Part shown: positions 23,402 to 31,439 of the stretch, piece by piece | Position numbering within the stretch: position 1 is the stretch's first letter | Layout of the letters: each line of letters begins with the position of its first letter | Assembly: GCA_902514275.1 (NCBI GenBank) | Contig: CABXQD010000008.1 | Location: forward strand, 1-32,668 | From: an uncultured marine group I thaumarchaeote | Lineage (GTDB): Archaea; Thermoproteota; Nitrososphaeria; Nitrososphaerales; Nitrosopumilaceae | Direction: 5' to 3' | Length of the DNA: 32,668 nucleotides | Program-made: the position numbers and the translations under genes | The notes under the pieces: generated by a model | Told to the model about the DNA's origin: nothing | What the model saw: only the letters and a program-made list of their open reading frames with translations | The model's database searches: none

Positions 23402-23426
23402 AATTAATTAGAATAGATAATGAAAA

Positions 23427-24752
23427 CTAACCTAATCCCATTTTTCTAAGAGTACCTTGCATTTGACGACCTTTTGATGCCTTCATCAAATTCTTAGAAT
23501 TTTTATAATTTTTGAGTAATTCTTTGACTTCACCTTCAGGCCATCCAGATCCACGAGCAATGCGTTTAATTCGTGAAGAATTAAGTAAATCAGGATCAGC
23601 CTTCTCAGATTTATTCATACTTTGAATTATGTATCTCCATTTTGAAACTCTTCCCTCCATTTGATCAACTTGATCTTCCTTAACCATGCCAGACATACCA
23701 GGCATACTATCAAGAAGCCCTTTCAAAGAACCAACTTTGGTAACTTCCTCCAACTGATAAAAGAAATCATCCATATTCATTTTTCCACTAGAAATTCGTT
23801 TCATTCTAACATCATCACCCTCATTTTCTAATCTTTTTGCTAAATCCAAAACAGCCTGAATATCACCCATACCAAGTAACCTACCAACAAATCTAGTTGG
23901 AGAAAATTTTTCTAAATCATCAATTCTTTCACCAGTTCCAATATACATAATTTGAGCACCAGTTGCAGCTGATGCGGCAAGTGCACCACCACCTTTTGCA
24001 GAACTATCTAATTTTGATACAATAACACCACCAACTGGAATTGTTTTATGAAATGCTTCAGCTTGGTTGAAACATTGCTGACCAATTGTACCATCAATTA
24101 CAAGTAAAGCTAAATCAGGTTCAGCAACTTTGTTAATTCTACCCATCTCTTCAAGTAAATCATGTTCTTCCTTGTGTCGACCGGCAGTATCAATAATAAT
24201 TACATCTAAAGGTTGACCTGCAAAATGTTTTAAACCATTTTGGACAATATTTGGAGAGTCTTTATTATTTTCTTCACCATAAACTTCAACATTTGATTTT
24301 TCACACATCATTTTAAGTTGAACCAGTGCACCAGGTCGATAAGTATCAGCACCTACAACTCCAACTTTAAGATCTTGTCCAGTTAAAAATTTTGCAAGTT
24401 TTGATGCAACAGTAGTTTTTCCACTTCCTTGAATCCCTAATAAAATAATTTTATTTTGTTTGCCAGATTTGAAATTAAAATCAGATTCAGTACCCAATAA
24501 TTTGGATAATTCATCATAAAGAATTTTAACAATATGATCTTTACGGGAAAGCCCAGGAGGAGGAGTTTCATTTAATGAACGTTCTTCTAATCTCTTAGTG
24601 ATTTCCAGTACTAATCTCACATTGACATCAGATGTCAATAATGCTCTTTGAACATCTTTACAAAGATCTTTAATTAATTCCTCATCTATGCCTGAAGATT
24701 TAACAATTTTTTTGATTGCATCCCCCAAACTACTTTTTAATCCATCAAGCAT
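23427..24752 (-). CDS. srp54: Signal recognition particle GTPase SRP54
   Basis: The SRP54 subunit recognises signal peptides and the SRP receptor FtsY. The 441 residues are in N-G-M order: helical N domain 1-88, G domain with P-loop GIQGSGKTT (106-114), DTAGRH (188-193) and SKLD (246-249), and a Met-rich M domain (GLLDSMPGMSGM, SSRIKRIARGSG) binding the 7S RNA. Its start overlaps the end of dph6 by 8 bp. SRP19 is encoded separately at 31140; the SRP RNA is not in this window. Confidence 0.96.
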   Translation of the reverse strand: MLDGLKSSLGDAIKKIVKSSGIDEELIKDLCKDVQRALLTSDVNVRLVLEITKRLEERSLNETPPPGLSRKDHIVKILYDELSKLLGTESDFNFKSGKQNKIILLGIQGSGKTTVASKLAKFLTGQDLKVGVVGADTYRPGALVQLKMMCEKSNVEVYGEENNKDSPNIVQNGLKHFAGQPLDVIIIDTAGRHKEEHDLLEEMGRINKVAEPDLALLVIDGTIGQQCFNQAEAFHKTIPVGGVIVSKLDSSAKGGGALAASAATGAQIMYIGTGERIDDLEKFSPTRFVGRLLGMGDIQAVLDLAKRLENEGDDVRMKRISSGKMNMDDFFYQLEEVTKVGSLKGLLDSMPGMSGMVKEDQVDQMEGRVSKWRYIIQSMNKSEKADPDLLNSSRIKRIARGSGWPEGEVKELLKNYKNSKNLMKASKGRQMQGTLRKMGLG

Positions 24753-25434
24753 TGTAATTTAACTCCGCATCCACTATTTCAAACCTTCCTCTATATCCAT
24801 CCCAATTTTTTGTAAATTCATTAACTTTGATAGGATTAGAAAAAAGAGGGCAATTAACTACAAAAGTTTCAGCCTCTCCACCTTCAAAATTTAAATTAAA
24901 TCCAAATTTATCAGAAAGATTATTTAAAATTGTAATATCAGATTTTGAAATCAATTTTCCTAACCATCGGTCATCTAAACCATCAGAAGACACAGTAATC
25001 ATCATAAAGTCAAAATTAGAGTCAATTAATTCATTCATGTATTTTTTTGGATCCATTTCCCATAAGGGCGCAATACAAACTAAATTCAATTTAAGACATA
25101 AAGTTTCAAATTTTTCTTTTTGAAAGTTACTTTTGATCCCACCATGAACTAATCCATCAATTTGAAATTGATCTTTAGCATTTTGTAATAATTTTTCAAT
25201 TGCAATTAATTCATCACTAGTTTCATCAGTATCAGAATGAATAATTAATTGTGGCACATTCATCGATTCAGATTGCAATTTACTCCATTTTAAATTTGGA
25301 TGATGTAAAAGATGACTTTCTTCAGATTTAGGAAATACACTCAACAAACATACAACATCATGTCCTTGTTTTTTAGCAAGATGAATAGCATAAGTACTAT
25401 CTTTTCCACCAGAAAAAAGACAAGCTAATTTCAT
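24745..25434 (-). CDS. dph6: Diphthine-ammonia ligase Dph6
   Basis: ATP-dependent amidation of diphthine, the last step of diphthamide formation on elongation factor 2. The 229 residues start with the PP-loop MKLACLFSGGKDSTYA (SGGKDS at 8-13) and include HGGIKSNFQKEKFE, APLWEMDP and EGGEAETFVVNCPLF, the conserved C-terminal signature of the alpha-type ATP pyrophosphatases. It leads the dph6-srp54-pus10 run with an 8-bp overlap to srp54. Confidence 0.93.
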   Translation of the reverse strand: MKLACLFSGGKDSTYAIHLAKKQGHDVVCLLSVFPKSEESHLLHHPNLKWSKLQSESMNVPQLIIHSDTDETSDELIAIEKLLQNAKDQFQIDGLVHGGIKSNFQKEKFETLCLKLNLVCIAPLWEMDPKKYMNELIDSNFDFMMITVSSDGLDDRWLGKLISKSDITILNNLSDKFGFNLNFEGGEAETFVVNCPLFSNPIKVNEFTKNWDGYRGRFEIVDAELNYNA

Positions 25435-25489
25435 TATTTCATAAAAAAATTAGTCTTATAAAATTCTAAAATTCATTAAAAGAGATGCC

Positions 25490-25549
25490 TCAATACTCAT
25501 AATCGTCATCATAAATCAGACGGCTTTTCCAATAATCATCAGCATCCAC
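25490..25549 (-). CDS. Candidate 19-residue acidic/aromatic peptide
   Basis: A GTG at 25549 opens 19 codons reading MDADDYWKSRLIYDDDYEY, then TGA. Seven acidic and five aromatic residues with a clean start and stop are unusual for random AT-rich DNA, and the codons (CGT, CTG, GAC, AGC) are richer in G+C than the flanks. A weak minus-strand CTAAAATTC sits about 24 nt upstream. An in-frame stop just upstream excludes a longer version. The 205-nt gap between aif5a and dph6 holds nothing else visible. It could still be chance or part of the dph6 leader. Confidence 0.3.
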   Translation of the reverse strand: MDADDYWKSRLIYDDDYEY

Positions 25550-25639
25550 AATAATTGTTAATCATGAGAATTTTAGTGCTATGATTAAAATGAATTTATT
25601 AATTTTGAATAAATGAGATATTTTTGTAAAATTATCACT

Positions 25640-26053
25640 TTAATTGTTTTTGATAGCCATAATTTTGGTATGTTCCATAACAACCCAATATTCAACATTT
25701 TGTCCATTTTCTAGTTTACCCTCAACAGACTCATCAATCATAGCAACATCTATGGTTTCAAATGATTCAGAATCCATAACTTGTACGGTGCCACCATTAA
25801 TTGAAATAATTTGTCCAACTTTTTTGTTGATCATTGGAACGTGAATTTGCATACTTACAGGGCCAACATGTGGTCTATTTTTTCCATCAAAAATACCCTG
25901 ACCAACTATTCTGGCTTTTGCTGCACCGTGCTTTCCAGGTTTTGATGTATCATATTCAATAATCCTACAAGCCTCACCACTAGGTTGATCAGTGTGTGGA
26001 AGTAAAATGTATGATCCAATTTTCAAAGAACCTAGATCAGATGGTTTACTCAT
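25640..26053 (-). CDS. eif5a: Translation factor aIF5A
   Basis: Archaeal IF5A, which relieves ribosome stalling. The 137 residues have an SH3-like N-domain with the modification loop TSKPGKHGAAKA; K41 is the site of hypusine or deoxyhypusine. An OB-type C-domain follows (PVSMQIHVPMI, then GGTVQVMDSESFETIDV). The length is normal. It is encoded 31 nt after the orphan gene at 26085 on the same strand and upstream of dph6, so two modified translation factors share a neighbourhood. Confidence 0.95.
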   Translation of the reverse strand: MSKPSDLGSLKIGSYILLPHTDQPSGEACRIIEYDTSKPGKHGAAKARIVGQGIFDGKNRPHVGPVSMQIHVPMINKKVGQIISINGGTVQVMDSESFETIDVAMIDESVEGKLENGQNVEYWVVMEHTKIMAIKNN

Positions 26054-26084
26054 AAAAAACAGTTTTTGCTCGAATATTTAACTT

Positions 26085-26696
26085 CTACTTTAGTTGATCA
26101 AGAATTGAAAGACTCAATAAACTAGATAATGTAAACCCCTTTCTAGTAACATCTCGTTGTGTTTGATCACAATATTTTTTCACACTCTGATGACTTTTTT
26201 CACTGGCAACCTCAATTACAATCATATTTTCAGAATAAGGGAAAGTGAATTTTGAAGTAACAGAACAAGAAGTAGTCATACTACCAATTCCAGCAATTTC
26301 AATCTTTTCTCTTTTTAGTAATAGACCAGCAATTTCTATCAGATCCTCTTCATCCTCACCATATTCTAAATAATATATAGAAATAAAATTAGTTTCACCC
26401 AAAACTTCTCTTTCAAAAAGATCATCACGTATATTAAAAACAAATGAAGTATTTTCTTGAATATGTTCAGATAATTCTTTTTCTACAATTGAACTATCTT
26501 TGAATTTAGCTAACAAATAATGATTAGCAGAAGTTGAAAAATAAGGTTGGCTATCACTTGAAAACGTACCAGTTACAAAAAATAATTTCTCAATATTTTT
26601 GGAATTAGTCCAAGATTCTTTTAATTCAAGAGAATCTCGATTATGCAGATAAGGGGCACAAACATAGCCAGATGAAGATAGTTTTAATCTAGACAC
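26085..26696 (-). CDS. Hypothetical protein, unknown family
   Basis: 203 residues, GTG start at 26696 with a minus-strand GATAAATAC centred 27 nt upstream. It looks like a soluble alpha/beta protein: EKLFFVTGTF, SFVFNIRDDLFE, NFISIYYLEYGEDEED, KIEIAGIGSMTTSCSVTSKF and NMIVIEVAS are beta-rich, and the C-terminus TLSSLLSLSILDQL is helical. Two Cys (SCSV, KYCDQ) do not form a motif. I do not recognise it. It is 31 nt upstream of aif5a and may share its transcript. Confidence 0.7.
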   Translation of the reverse strand: MSRLKLSSSGYVCAPYLHNRDSLELKESWTNSKNIEKLFFVTGTFSSDSQPYFSTSANHYLLAKFKDSSIVEKELSEHIQENTSFVFNIRDDLFEREVLGETNFISIYYLEYGEDEEDLIEIAGLLLKREKIEIAGIGSMTTSCSVTSKFTFPYSENMIVIEVASEKSHQSVKKYCDQTQRDVTRKGFTLSSLLSLSILDQLK

Positions 26697-26763
26697 AATA
26701 TTATGTGGAATTTTTAAGAGTATTTATCAATATATCAAATACAAATTAAAAAAATCACTATAG

Positions 26764-26771
26764 TTTTTAAG
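26764..26771 (+). promoter_or_regulatory. TATA box for tRNA-Tyr
   Basis: TTTTTAAG is centred about 28 nt upstream of the mature tRNA 5' end at 26796. Confidence 0.5.
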
Positions 26772-26795
26772 AGCAAAAATATTCATAATTTTTGT

Positions 26796-26923
26796 CCCGT
26801 GGTAGCTCAGCCTGGTAGAGCTTCCGGCTGTAGTTGTTGGCTTAAGATGGCTGACCGAAAAAACAGCATATCAGGCATACAGAAACCGGGTTGTCGCATG
26901 TTCAATTCATGCCCGCGGGACCA
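26796..26923 (+). tRNA. tRNA-Tyr (anticodon GTA), with intron and encoded CCA
   Basis: All arms fold: acceptor CCCGTGG (26796-26802) with CCGCGGG (26913-26919), T8 A9, D stem GCTC/GAGC, anticodon stem TCCGG (26823-26827) with CCGGG (26886-26890), T arm GCATG/CATGC around TTCAATT. The anticodon GTA is at 26830-26832. The first pair C1-G72 is the archaeal Tyr identity element. Discriminator A 26920 and CCA 26921-26923 are encoded in the DNA. A 51-nt intron interrupts the loop after position 37. Confidence 0.95.
26834..26884 (+). other. tRNA-Tyr intron (51 nt)
   Basis: Located at the canonical 37/38 site. The junction forms a bulge-helix-bulge: central helix CTGT (26828-26831) with ACAG (26879-26882), flanked by bulges AGT (26832-26834) and AAA (26883-26885). 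Cleavage after the second base of each bulge gives exactly this intron, as expected for the archaeal splicing endonuclease. The intron-side helix is weak (relaxed motif). Confidence 0.85.
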
Positions 26924-27007
26924 CAAACTTTCTAGATAATAAAAATAATAAAAAAATAGACTGTTTAAGAAAACATAGATGAAATCTTAATTTAAAAATT
27001 CAAATGT

Positions 27008-27199
27008 CTACTCTAATTTTTTGACTTTTTGTGCGGCTGGGCCTTTTTGTCCTTCACCGATTTCAAACTCGACTTTATCGCCTTCGTTAATGAATCCATC
27101 AACGTCAGATTTGTGAACGAACATATCGTCGCCACCTTCTCTTTCGATAAAACCAAAGCCCTTAGTACGGTTGAACCATTTTACGGTACCTTGTTCCAT
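27008..27199 (-). CDS. Cold-shock domain protein (CspA family)
   Basis: 63-residue single cold-shock domain, an OB fold binding single-stranded RNA/DNA as a chaperone. The RNP1 motif KGFGFI (13-18) and the RNP2 motif DMFVH (25-29) are present with the usual W8 and F9. Its codons look richer in G+C than those of its neighbours. Csp proteins are common in bacteria and rare in archaea outside mesophilic lineages, so ancient transfer from bacteria is likely. A minus-strand TTAATATAG box lies about 25 nt upstream. Confidence 0.95.
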   Translation of the reverse strand: MEQGTVKWFNRTKGFGFIEREGGDDMFVHKSDVDGFINEGDKVEFEIGEGQKGPAAQKVKKLE

Positions 27200-27248
27200 A
27201 TTTTCTGAAATGATACATTCACTATATTAACTAAGGTATATCTAAAAA

Positions 27249-27560
27249 CTAGAAATCTTTTGCAATATGACCATTATCTTTTAGCCATTCCACTTGAGGT
27301 AATGTGAATCTCCAAACAATATCACCGCGCTCATTTTCATTAAAATCCCAAGGAGCAATTATAACAATATCATTATCTCTAATCCAAACCCTACGTTTCA
27401 ATTTTCCTCTAATTCTTCCTCTTCGAGTTACATTATCATCACATTTAATCATGACATTCTCTCCCCCCATCATTTTCAAGACTCTACCAAATAATTCACC
27501 TTCTTCAGGAAGACGAATTTCTTTTAGAGCACTTTCATTTTTTACTTGACGCTTACCCAC
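27249..27560 (-). CDS. eif1a: Translation initiation factor aIF1A
   Basis: 103-residue OB-fold factor that occupies the ribosomal A site during initiation, with aIF1 and aIF2. Family signatures: ELFGRVLKMMGGENVMIKC, RRGRIRGKLKRRVWIRDNDIVI and the acidic WDFNENERGDI. The start is GTG at 27560 (VGKRQVK), with a minus-strand TATA box GTTATATGG at 27581-27589. The first residues overlap, on the other strand, a frame that is open upstream of the gene at 27654 but is not thought to be translated. Confidence 0.95.
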   Translation of the reverse strand: MGKRQVKNESALKEIRLPEEGELFGRVLKMMGGENVMIKCDDNVTRRGRIRGKLKRRVWIRDNDIVIIAPWDFNENERGDIVWRFTLPQVEWLKDNGHIAKDF

Positions 27561-27580
27561 AATAACATTAGATTAAGTTA

Positions 27581-27589
27581 CCATATAAC
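27581..27589 (-). promoter_or_regulatory. TATA box for aIF1A
   Basis: Minus-strand GTTATATGG is centred 25 nt upstream of the GTG at 27560. Confidence 0.5.
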
Positions 27590-27653
27590 TTATGAGGTTT
27601 TTAAAAAAATAAGAATCAAAAGAAATTTTATCTATTCTAATAAAATTAGAAAT

Positions 27654-28223
27654 ATGGAATTTGGATGTATTGAAGAATGTGCTGATTGTTGCATTCAAAG
27701 AGAATATTATCCAAACAAACAATTTGGAAAAATAGGAGTTTTGATATTACCTGAAGAAAAAGAAAGAATAGAAGAATTAGCGAAATTAAATAAAATTGAA
27801 ATTAAAATTTTACCAAGAATAGGAATTTCTGAAAATAGTAATCAATCACCTACTAAAATTTTAGCATATCAATTAATGGGAATTGAAGAAAATGGTAATA
27901 CATGTCCTTTCTTAGATACTAAAAGTAAGAAAAAATCTACTCATGGAGGATTACCGTGTAAAATTTATGAAGTAAGGCCACTAGCATGTAGTGCATATCC
28001 ATTGATTGAATCAACTCCAATTATGCTTGACCAAAAATGTAAATTTTGTAAAGAATGTGGAAGTGCAGATAAAAATTTAGAATTTGAAACAGAGTCTTTA
28101 TTGAAAATTAAAGAAAGTATGCAAACAAATGCAGCATGTATTTGGAGATACGCCACAGGGATTGGAGAACAAGAAGATTATGAATTTATTAAAACAGGTT
28201 GGATTTTAGAAGAAGGAATTTAA
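27654..28223 (+). CDS. YkgJ/UPF0153-like Cys-cluster protein
   Basis: 189 residues from ATG 27654, chosen over the frame opening at 27546 because of a TATA-like ATTTTATC at 27625-27632 and because the conserved cysteines begin at once. Pattern: C5, C9, C12, C13 (CIEECADCC), TCPFLD, LPCKIYEVRPLACSAYPL and KCKFCKEC. The PCxIYExRPxxCxxYP segment is the hallmark of the YkgJ family, thought to bind zinc or an iron-sulfur cluster; no enzymatic role is established. The tail ends 1 nt from the convergent alcohol dehydrogenase gene. Confidence 0.85.
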   Translation: MEFGCIEECADCCIQREYYPNKQFGKIGVLILPEEKERIEELAKLNKIEIKILPRIGISENSNQSPTKILAYQLMGIEENGNTCPFLDTKSKKKSTHGGLPCKIYEVRPLACSAYPLIESTPIMLDQKCKFCKECGSADKNLEFETESLLKIKESMQTNAACIWRYATGIGEQEDYEFIKTGWILEEGI

Positions 28224-28224
28224 A

Positions 28225-29277
28225 TTAAGGATTAATAACAGCACGGCCAAGAATTTTTCTTGCCTTAAGATCTTCTAATGCAGTATTACATTCATCAAGA
28301 GTATATCGTTTAGAAATAACAGGATTAAGAGTTCCTTTTCGTGCAAGTTCAAGTAATTCTACCATATCATTATAGTTTCCAGTGTATGCACCTTGAATTG
28401 TAATGGATTTAAGAGGGATTGTCACTAAAGATAATTCAATAGAACCACCAAACAAACCTACTAGAATTAAATTTCCTCTTTTCCTCAATACAGCAAAATC
28501 AAGTTTTGCTGTTGGAGGAGCATTAACAAAATCAACTACACTATCGGCACCCTTATCATTACAAATAGACATAATTTGTTGAACAGTATCAGAATCTTTA
28601 GAATTAACAGTATAATCAGCACCCATCTCTTTAGCTGTGTTTAATTTTTGATCATCAAGGTCAACACAAATAATTTTTGCATCAGTAATAGCATGAGCAA
28701 TTTGAACACCCATCAATCCCAAACCACCAGCACCAACAATAACAAGAAACTCAGGAGAATTACTATTTGCTTTTTTAATTGCAGTGTATGCAGTTAATCC
28801 AGAACATGCAAGTGATGTCGCAGCATCTGGATCTACACCGTCAAGTTTTGCTAAATATTTAAAATTGGGAATTAAAGCATAATCAGAATATCCACCATCT
28901 TGGAAAACACCCATTGATCTAGGTGCATCACACAAGTTCTCGTTTTCAACTTTACATGCAGGGCATTCACCGCAACCAATCCAAGGGAAAACAAGTACTT
29001 GATCACCTTTTACAATTCCAGAAACAGTATTTCCAACAGATTCAACAGTTCCAACAATCTCATGGCCAGGAGTAACTGGATACTTTACTCCTCTATCAGT
29101 AACTTTCATGAATTGCCCATCTCCAAGATCATAACCACCTTCCCATAGATGTAAATCACTATGACAAACACCCACAGAACCCACTTTAACTAATACTTGA
29201 TCCCCTTCAGGTTTTGGAGTTTCAGATTCAGATACTGAAAGAGGGGCATTAGGGGCGGTGATCCTTGCAGATTTCAT
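28225..29277 (-). CDS. Zinc-dependent medium-chain alcohol dehydrogenase
   Basis: 350-residue MDR-family dehydrogenase. Catalytic zinc ligands C38 (GVCHSDLH), H72-E73 (PGHEIVG) and C158; structural zinc C102, C105, C108, C116 (CGECPACKVENENLC); Rossmann loop GAGGLG near 182-187 and D after the second strand (CVDLDD), which favours NAD. A minus-strand TATA box (29300-29308) lies 27 nt upstream. The substrate is open: in an autotrophic Thaumarchaeon a semialdehyde or short-chain alcohol is plausible, but nothing in the sequence proves it. Confidence 0.88.
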   Translation of the reverse strand: MKSARITAPNAPLSVSESETPKPEGDQVLVKVGSVGVCHSDLHLWEGGYDLGDGQFMKVTDRGVKYPVTPGHEIVGTVESVGNTVSGIVKGDQVLVFPWIGCGECPACKVENENLCDAPRSMGVFQDGGYSDYALIPNFKYLAKLDGVDPDAATSLACSGLTAYTAIKKANSNSPEFLVIVGAGGLGLMGVQIAHAITDAKIICVDLDDQKLNTAKEMGADYTVNSKDSDTVQQIMSICNDKGADSVVDFVNAPPTAKLDFAVLRKRGNLILVGLFGGSIELSLVTIPLKSITIQGAYTGNYNDMVELLELARKGTLNPVISKRYTLDECNTALEDLKARKILGRAVINP

Positions 29278-29342
29278 AATGGGAAAAACCTATCGTTACA
29301 ATATAAGAGTTGACTGGAAGTAAGAAAAAAGTAGAGTCATTA

Positions 29343-29351
29343 GATATTATG
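29343..29351 (+). promoter_or_regulatory. TATA box for scpA
   Basis: GATATTATG is centred 26 nt before the GTG at 29373. Confidence 0.45.
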
Positions 29352-29372
29352 GAATAATGAAATAGTCAACCT

Positions 29373-30053
29373 GTGAGTGAATCTCAAAAACCAAACAGTA
29401 TTGCTCAAGAACCAATCAATGTGTTATTTGATCCAAAAGCAGTAGTAAAAAAAGATGTATGGGAAATAGATCTAATTCAAATTTTAAATTTATTAGCAAA
29501 AATTTTAGAAAAAACAGGTAGAAAAGATCTCAAAGTTGCAGGAATGGCAGCACTATCCTCATCACTGATCTACAGAATGAAAGTTGAAAGTATTTTTGCA
29601 TTACAAAAAGCAGCTATGGAGAAAAAACCAAGTTTTCAAAGAACAGATGTAGATATAGAATTAATTGATATTCCATATAGACATGAATCAACATATCCAG
29701 TTTCATTAGATGATTTGTTAGGATTACTTCAAAACCTTATTGGAACTATAGCAAATCCACAATCTAGAAGAAATAAAAAATTAGACATAGAGCCAATTGA
29801 AGCACCAGACTTTCAAGAATTTTTTATTTCACTAGAAAGTATTATTGGGAAATATGAAGATCTAATTATGAAAAAAATTGCAGAAACAGGAGTAGGTTTG
29901 CTTCAAGACATCATCGTAGAATTGGATCAAGTAGATTCTATCAGATGTTTTTTTGCAGCATTATTTTTAGCAAGAGATCAAAAAGTAGACTTAGAACAAC
30001 AAGATGATGATATCAAAATAATACTCATGAAAGAAGAGACAACGACTGAATAA
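29373..30053 (+). CDS. scpA: Condensin kleisin subunit ScpA
   Basis: 226-residue kleisin bridging the SMC heads in chromosome condensation. N-terminal helices fit the SMC-neck binding region (VWEIDLIQILNLLAKILEKTGRKDLKVAGMAALSS), the middle is acidic and variable, and a C-terminal winged helix (LLQDIIVELDQVDSIRCFFAALFLARDQKVDLEQ) fits the SMC-cap binding domain. GTG start with a TATA box. scpB follows 44 nt downstream, which supports the assignment. SMC is not in the window. Confidence 0.88.
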   Translation: MSESQKPNSIAQEPINVLFDPKAVVKKDVWEIDLIQILNLLAKILEKTGRKDLKVAGMAALSSSLIYRMKVESIFALQKAAMEKKPSFQRTDVDIELIDIPYRHESTYPVSLDDLLGLLQNLIGTIANPQSRRNKKLDIEPIEAPDFQEFFISLESIIGKYEDLIMKKIAETGVGLLQDIIVELDQVDSIRCFFAALFLARDQKVDLEQQDDDIKIILMKEETTTE

Positions 30054-30097
30054 AAATGGGGAAAGTTTCTTAAAACTAAATTTTACAGAGGAATAAA

Positions 30098-30688
30098 ATG
30101 GTCAAAATTGAAAATATGGATGAAGCAACTGCAAGAATAGAAGCAGCACTATACTCAGCAGGACGACCACTTAGAATAGAAGATATTATTAGAGCATCAG
30201 GCACAGAATCAAGAACAAAAACATTAGATTTGCTTGGAGTAATTATGAAAAAAACAAAAACAGCATTCAAAGCATTAGAAATTACAACATTACCAGATGG
30301 ATCATATGTAATGCAGTTAAAACCAGAATTCAGTTCAACAGTCAAAAGATATGCATCAAAGCCAGTGTTACCAAATGCAACATTAAAGACATTATCATAT
30401 ATTGCATACATGCAACCAATAGCATCAAAACAACTTGTGGAGACAAGAGGTTCAGGAGTTTATGCACATCTAAAAGAATTACGACAATTAGATTACATCA
30501 CTCATCAAAATGTAGGAAGATTGAAAATTTATACAACTACTGAAAAATTCCAAAAATATTTTGGAATTCAAGGAGATGTAGAAGATCTAAAGTCAAGATT
30601 ATTTTCCAAAGTAAGAAAAACAGCTAGTAAAGGAGGAGAAAACAACACATCACAAGTTACGCCACAAATCACAACAGAAAATAAATAA
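30098..30688 (+). CDS. scpB: Condensin subunit ScpB
   Basis: 196 residues with two winged-helix domains: ARIEAALYSAGRPLRIEDI at the start of the first and LKTLSYIAYMQPIASKQLVETRGSGVYAHLKELRQLDYI in the second, the latter with the family's GSGVYxHLKEL segment. It dimerises and binds the ScpA linker. The tail (about 170-196) is Ser/Lys/Thr-rich and disordered. An AGAGGAA Shine-Dalgarno-like motif precedes the ATG, so it is probably translated from the scpA transcript. Confidence 0.9.
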   Translation: MVKIENMDEATARIEAALYSAGRPLRIEDIIRASGTESRTKTLDLLGVIMKKTKTAFKALEITTLPDGSYVMQLKPEFSSTVKRYASKPVLPNATLKTLSYIAYMQPIASKQLVETRGSGVYAHLKELRQLDYITHQNVGRLKIYTTTEKFQKYFGIQGDVEDLKSRLFSKVRKTASKGGENNTSQVTPQITTENK

Positions 30689-30722
30689 ATAAATTTTTGA
30701 TTTAAGGCTAATTTTTGGCGTT

Positions 30723-30733
30723 TTGTATAAATT
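30723..30733 (+). promoter_or_regulatory. TATA box for eS8
   Basis: TTGTATAAATT is centred 27 nt before the GTG at 30755. Confidence 0.55.
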
Positions 30734-30754
30734 AGAGTAATTCAACTAATTTTT

Positions 30755-31138
30755 GTGAGAAAATCAGTAGAGAATTTAGCAACCAGTAAAATAACTGGAG
30801 GAAGAAGAAGTCCACTAAGAATTAGAAGAAAATATGAAACTGATAGATATCCAAATGAAGCAATTAATGGGGCCCAAGTAACAGTAACACGAAGAGTCCG
30901 TGGAAGTAACAATAAAGTTGCTTTAAAATCAATAGATTTTGTTAATTTGGCAACAGGTAATGCCAAAGTTGTAAAAGCAAAAATTATAAAAGTTTTAGAT
31001 AATGCTACAAACAACGATTACAAAAGAAGAGGAATAATTAGCAAAGGTGCAATTCTTGAAACAAAAGAAGGTAAATGCAAAATTGTTTCCAAACCTGGAC
31101 AAACAGGAATAGCTAACGCAGTTTTACTCAAAGAATAA
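30755..31138 (+). CDS. rps8e: Ribosomal protein eS8
   Basis: 127-residue small-subunit protein. Features: the basic N-terminus KITGGRRSPLRIRRKYE, the central RRVRGSNNKVALKSIDFVNLA and KVLDNATNNDYKRRGIISKGAILET near the C-terminus, all typical of eS8. GTG start set by the TATA box. SRP19 begins one base after its stop, so the two are co-transcribed. Confidence 0.95.
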   Translation: MRKSVENLATSKITGGRRSPLRIRRKYETDRYPNEAINGAQVTVTRRVRGSNNKVALKSIDFVNLATGNAKVVKAKIIKVLDNATNNDYKRRGIISKGAILETKEGKCKIVSKPGQTGIANAVLLKE

Positions 31139-31139
31139 A

Positions 31140-31439
31140 ATGAAAGATTACGAGCACGTCGTAGTCTGGTTGGATTATTTTAATAAAAATTTAAAAAAAT
31201 CAAAAGGAAGAAGACTAGGATTAGAAAAATGTGTTTTTGACCCATCATTAAAAGAATTAACAGAAGCAACAGCAGCAGCAGGGTTTGAAATAACAGAGTC
31301 AGATGACAAAGTAAGATTTCCAAAAAGACCATTTGTAAGGTCAGGGTATGTTGTGTTACCAAAAGGATCCTCTAAGACAATTATTCTTAACAAAATTTCA
31401 CAAAAACTTGTTTCAAAAAGAGCCAAGCAATCAAAATAA
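31140..31439 (+). CDS. srp19: Signal recognition particle protein SRP19
   Basis: 99-residue SRP assembly protein that binds the tips of helices 6 and 8 of the 7S RNA and prepares it for SRP54. VVVWLDYFNKNLKKSKGRRLGLEKCV at the N-terminus and RSGYVVLP with a basic tail are family features. ATG start one base after eS8. A 95-nt leader region before gar1 follows. Confidence 0.93.
   Translation: MKDYEHVVVWLDYFNKNLKKSKGRRLGLEKCVFDPSLKELTEATAAAGFEITESDDKVRFPKRPFVRSGYVVLPKGSSKTIILNKISQKLVSKRAKQSK

Noticed and set aside
26796-26923. Two split tRNA halves
   Set aside because: One continuous tRNA with a canonical 37/38 intron explains all arms.
27546-27653. N-terminal extension of the YkgJ-like protein and a possible overlap with aIF1A
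   Set aside because: The extension is Ile/Lys/Asn-rich, overlaps the aIF1A start and lies upstream of a TATA box that fits ATG 27654.
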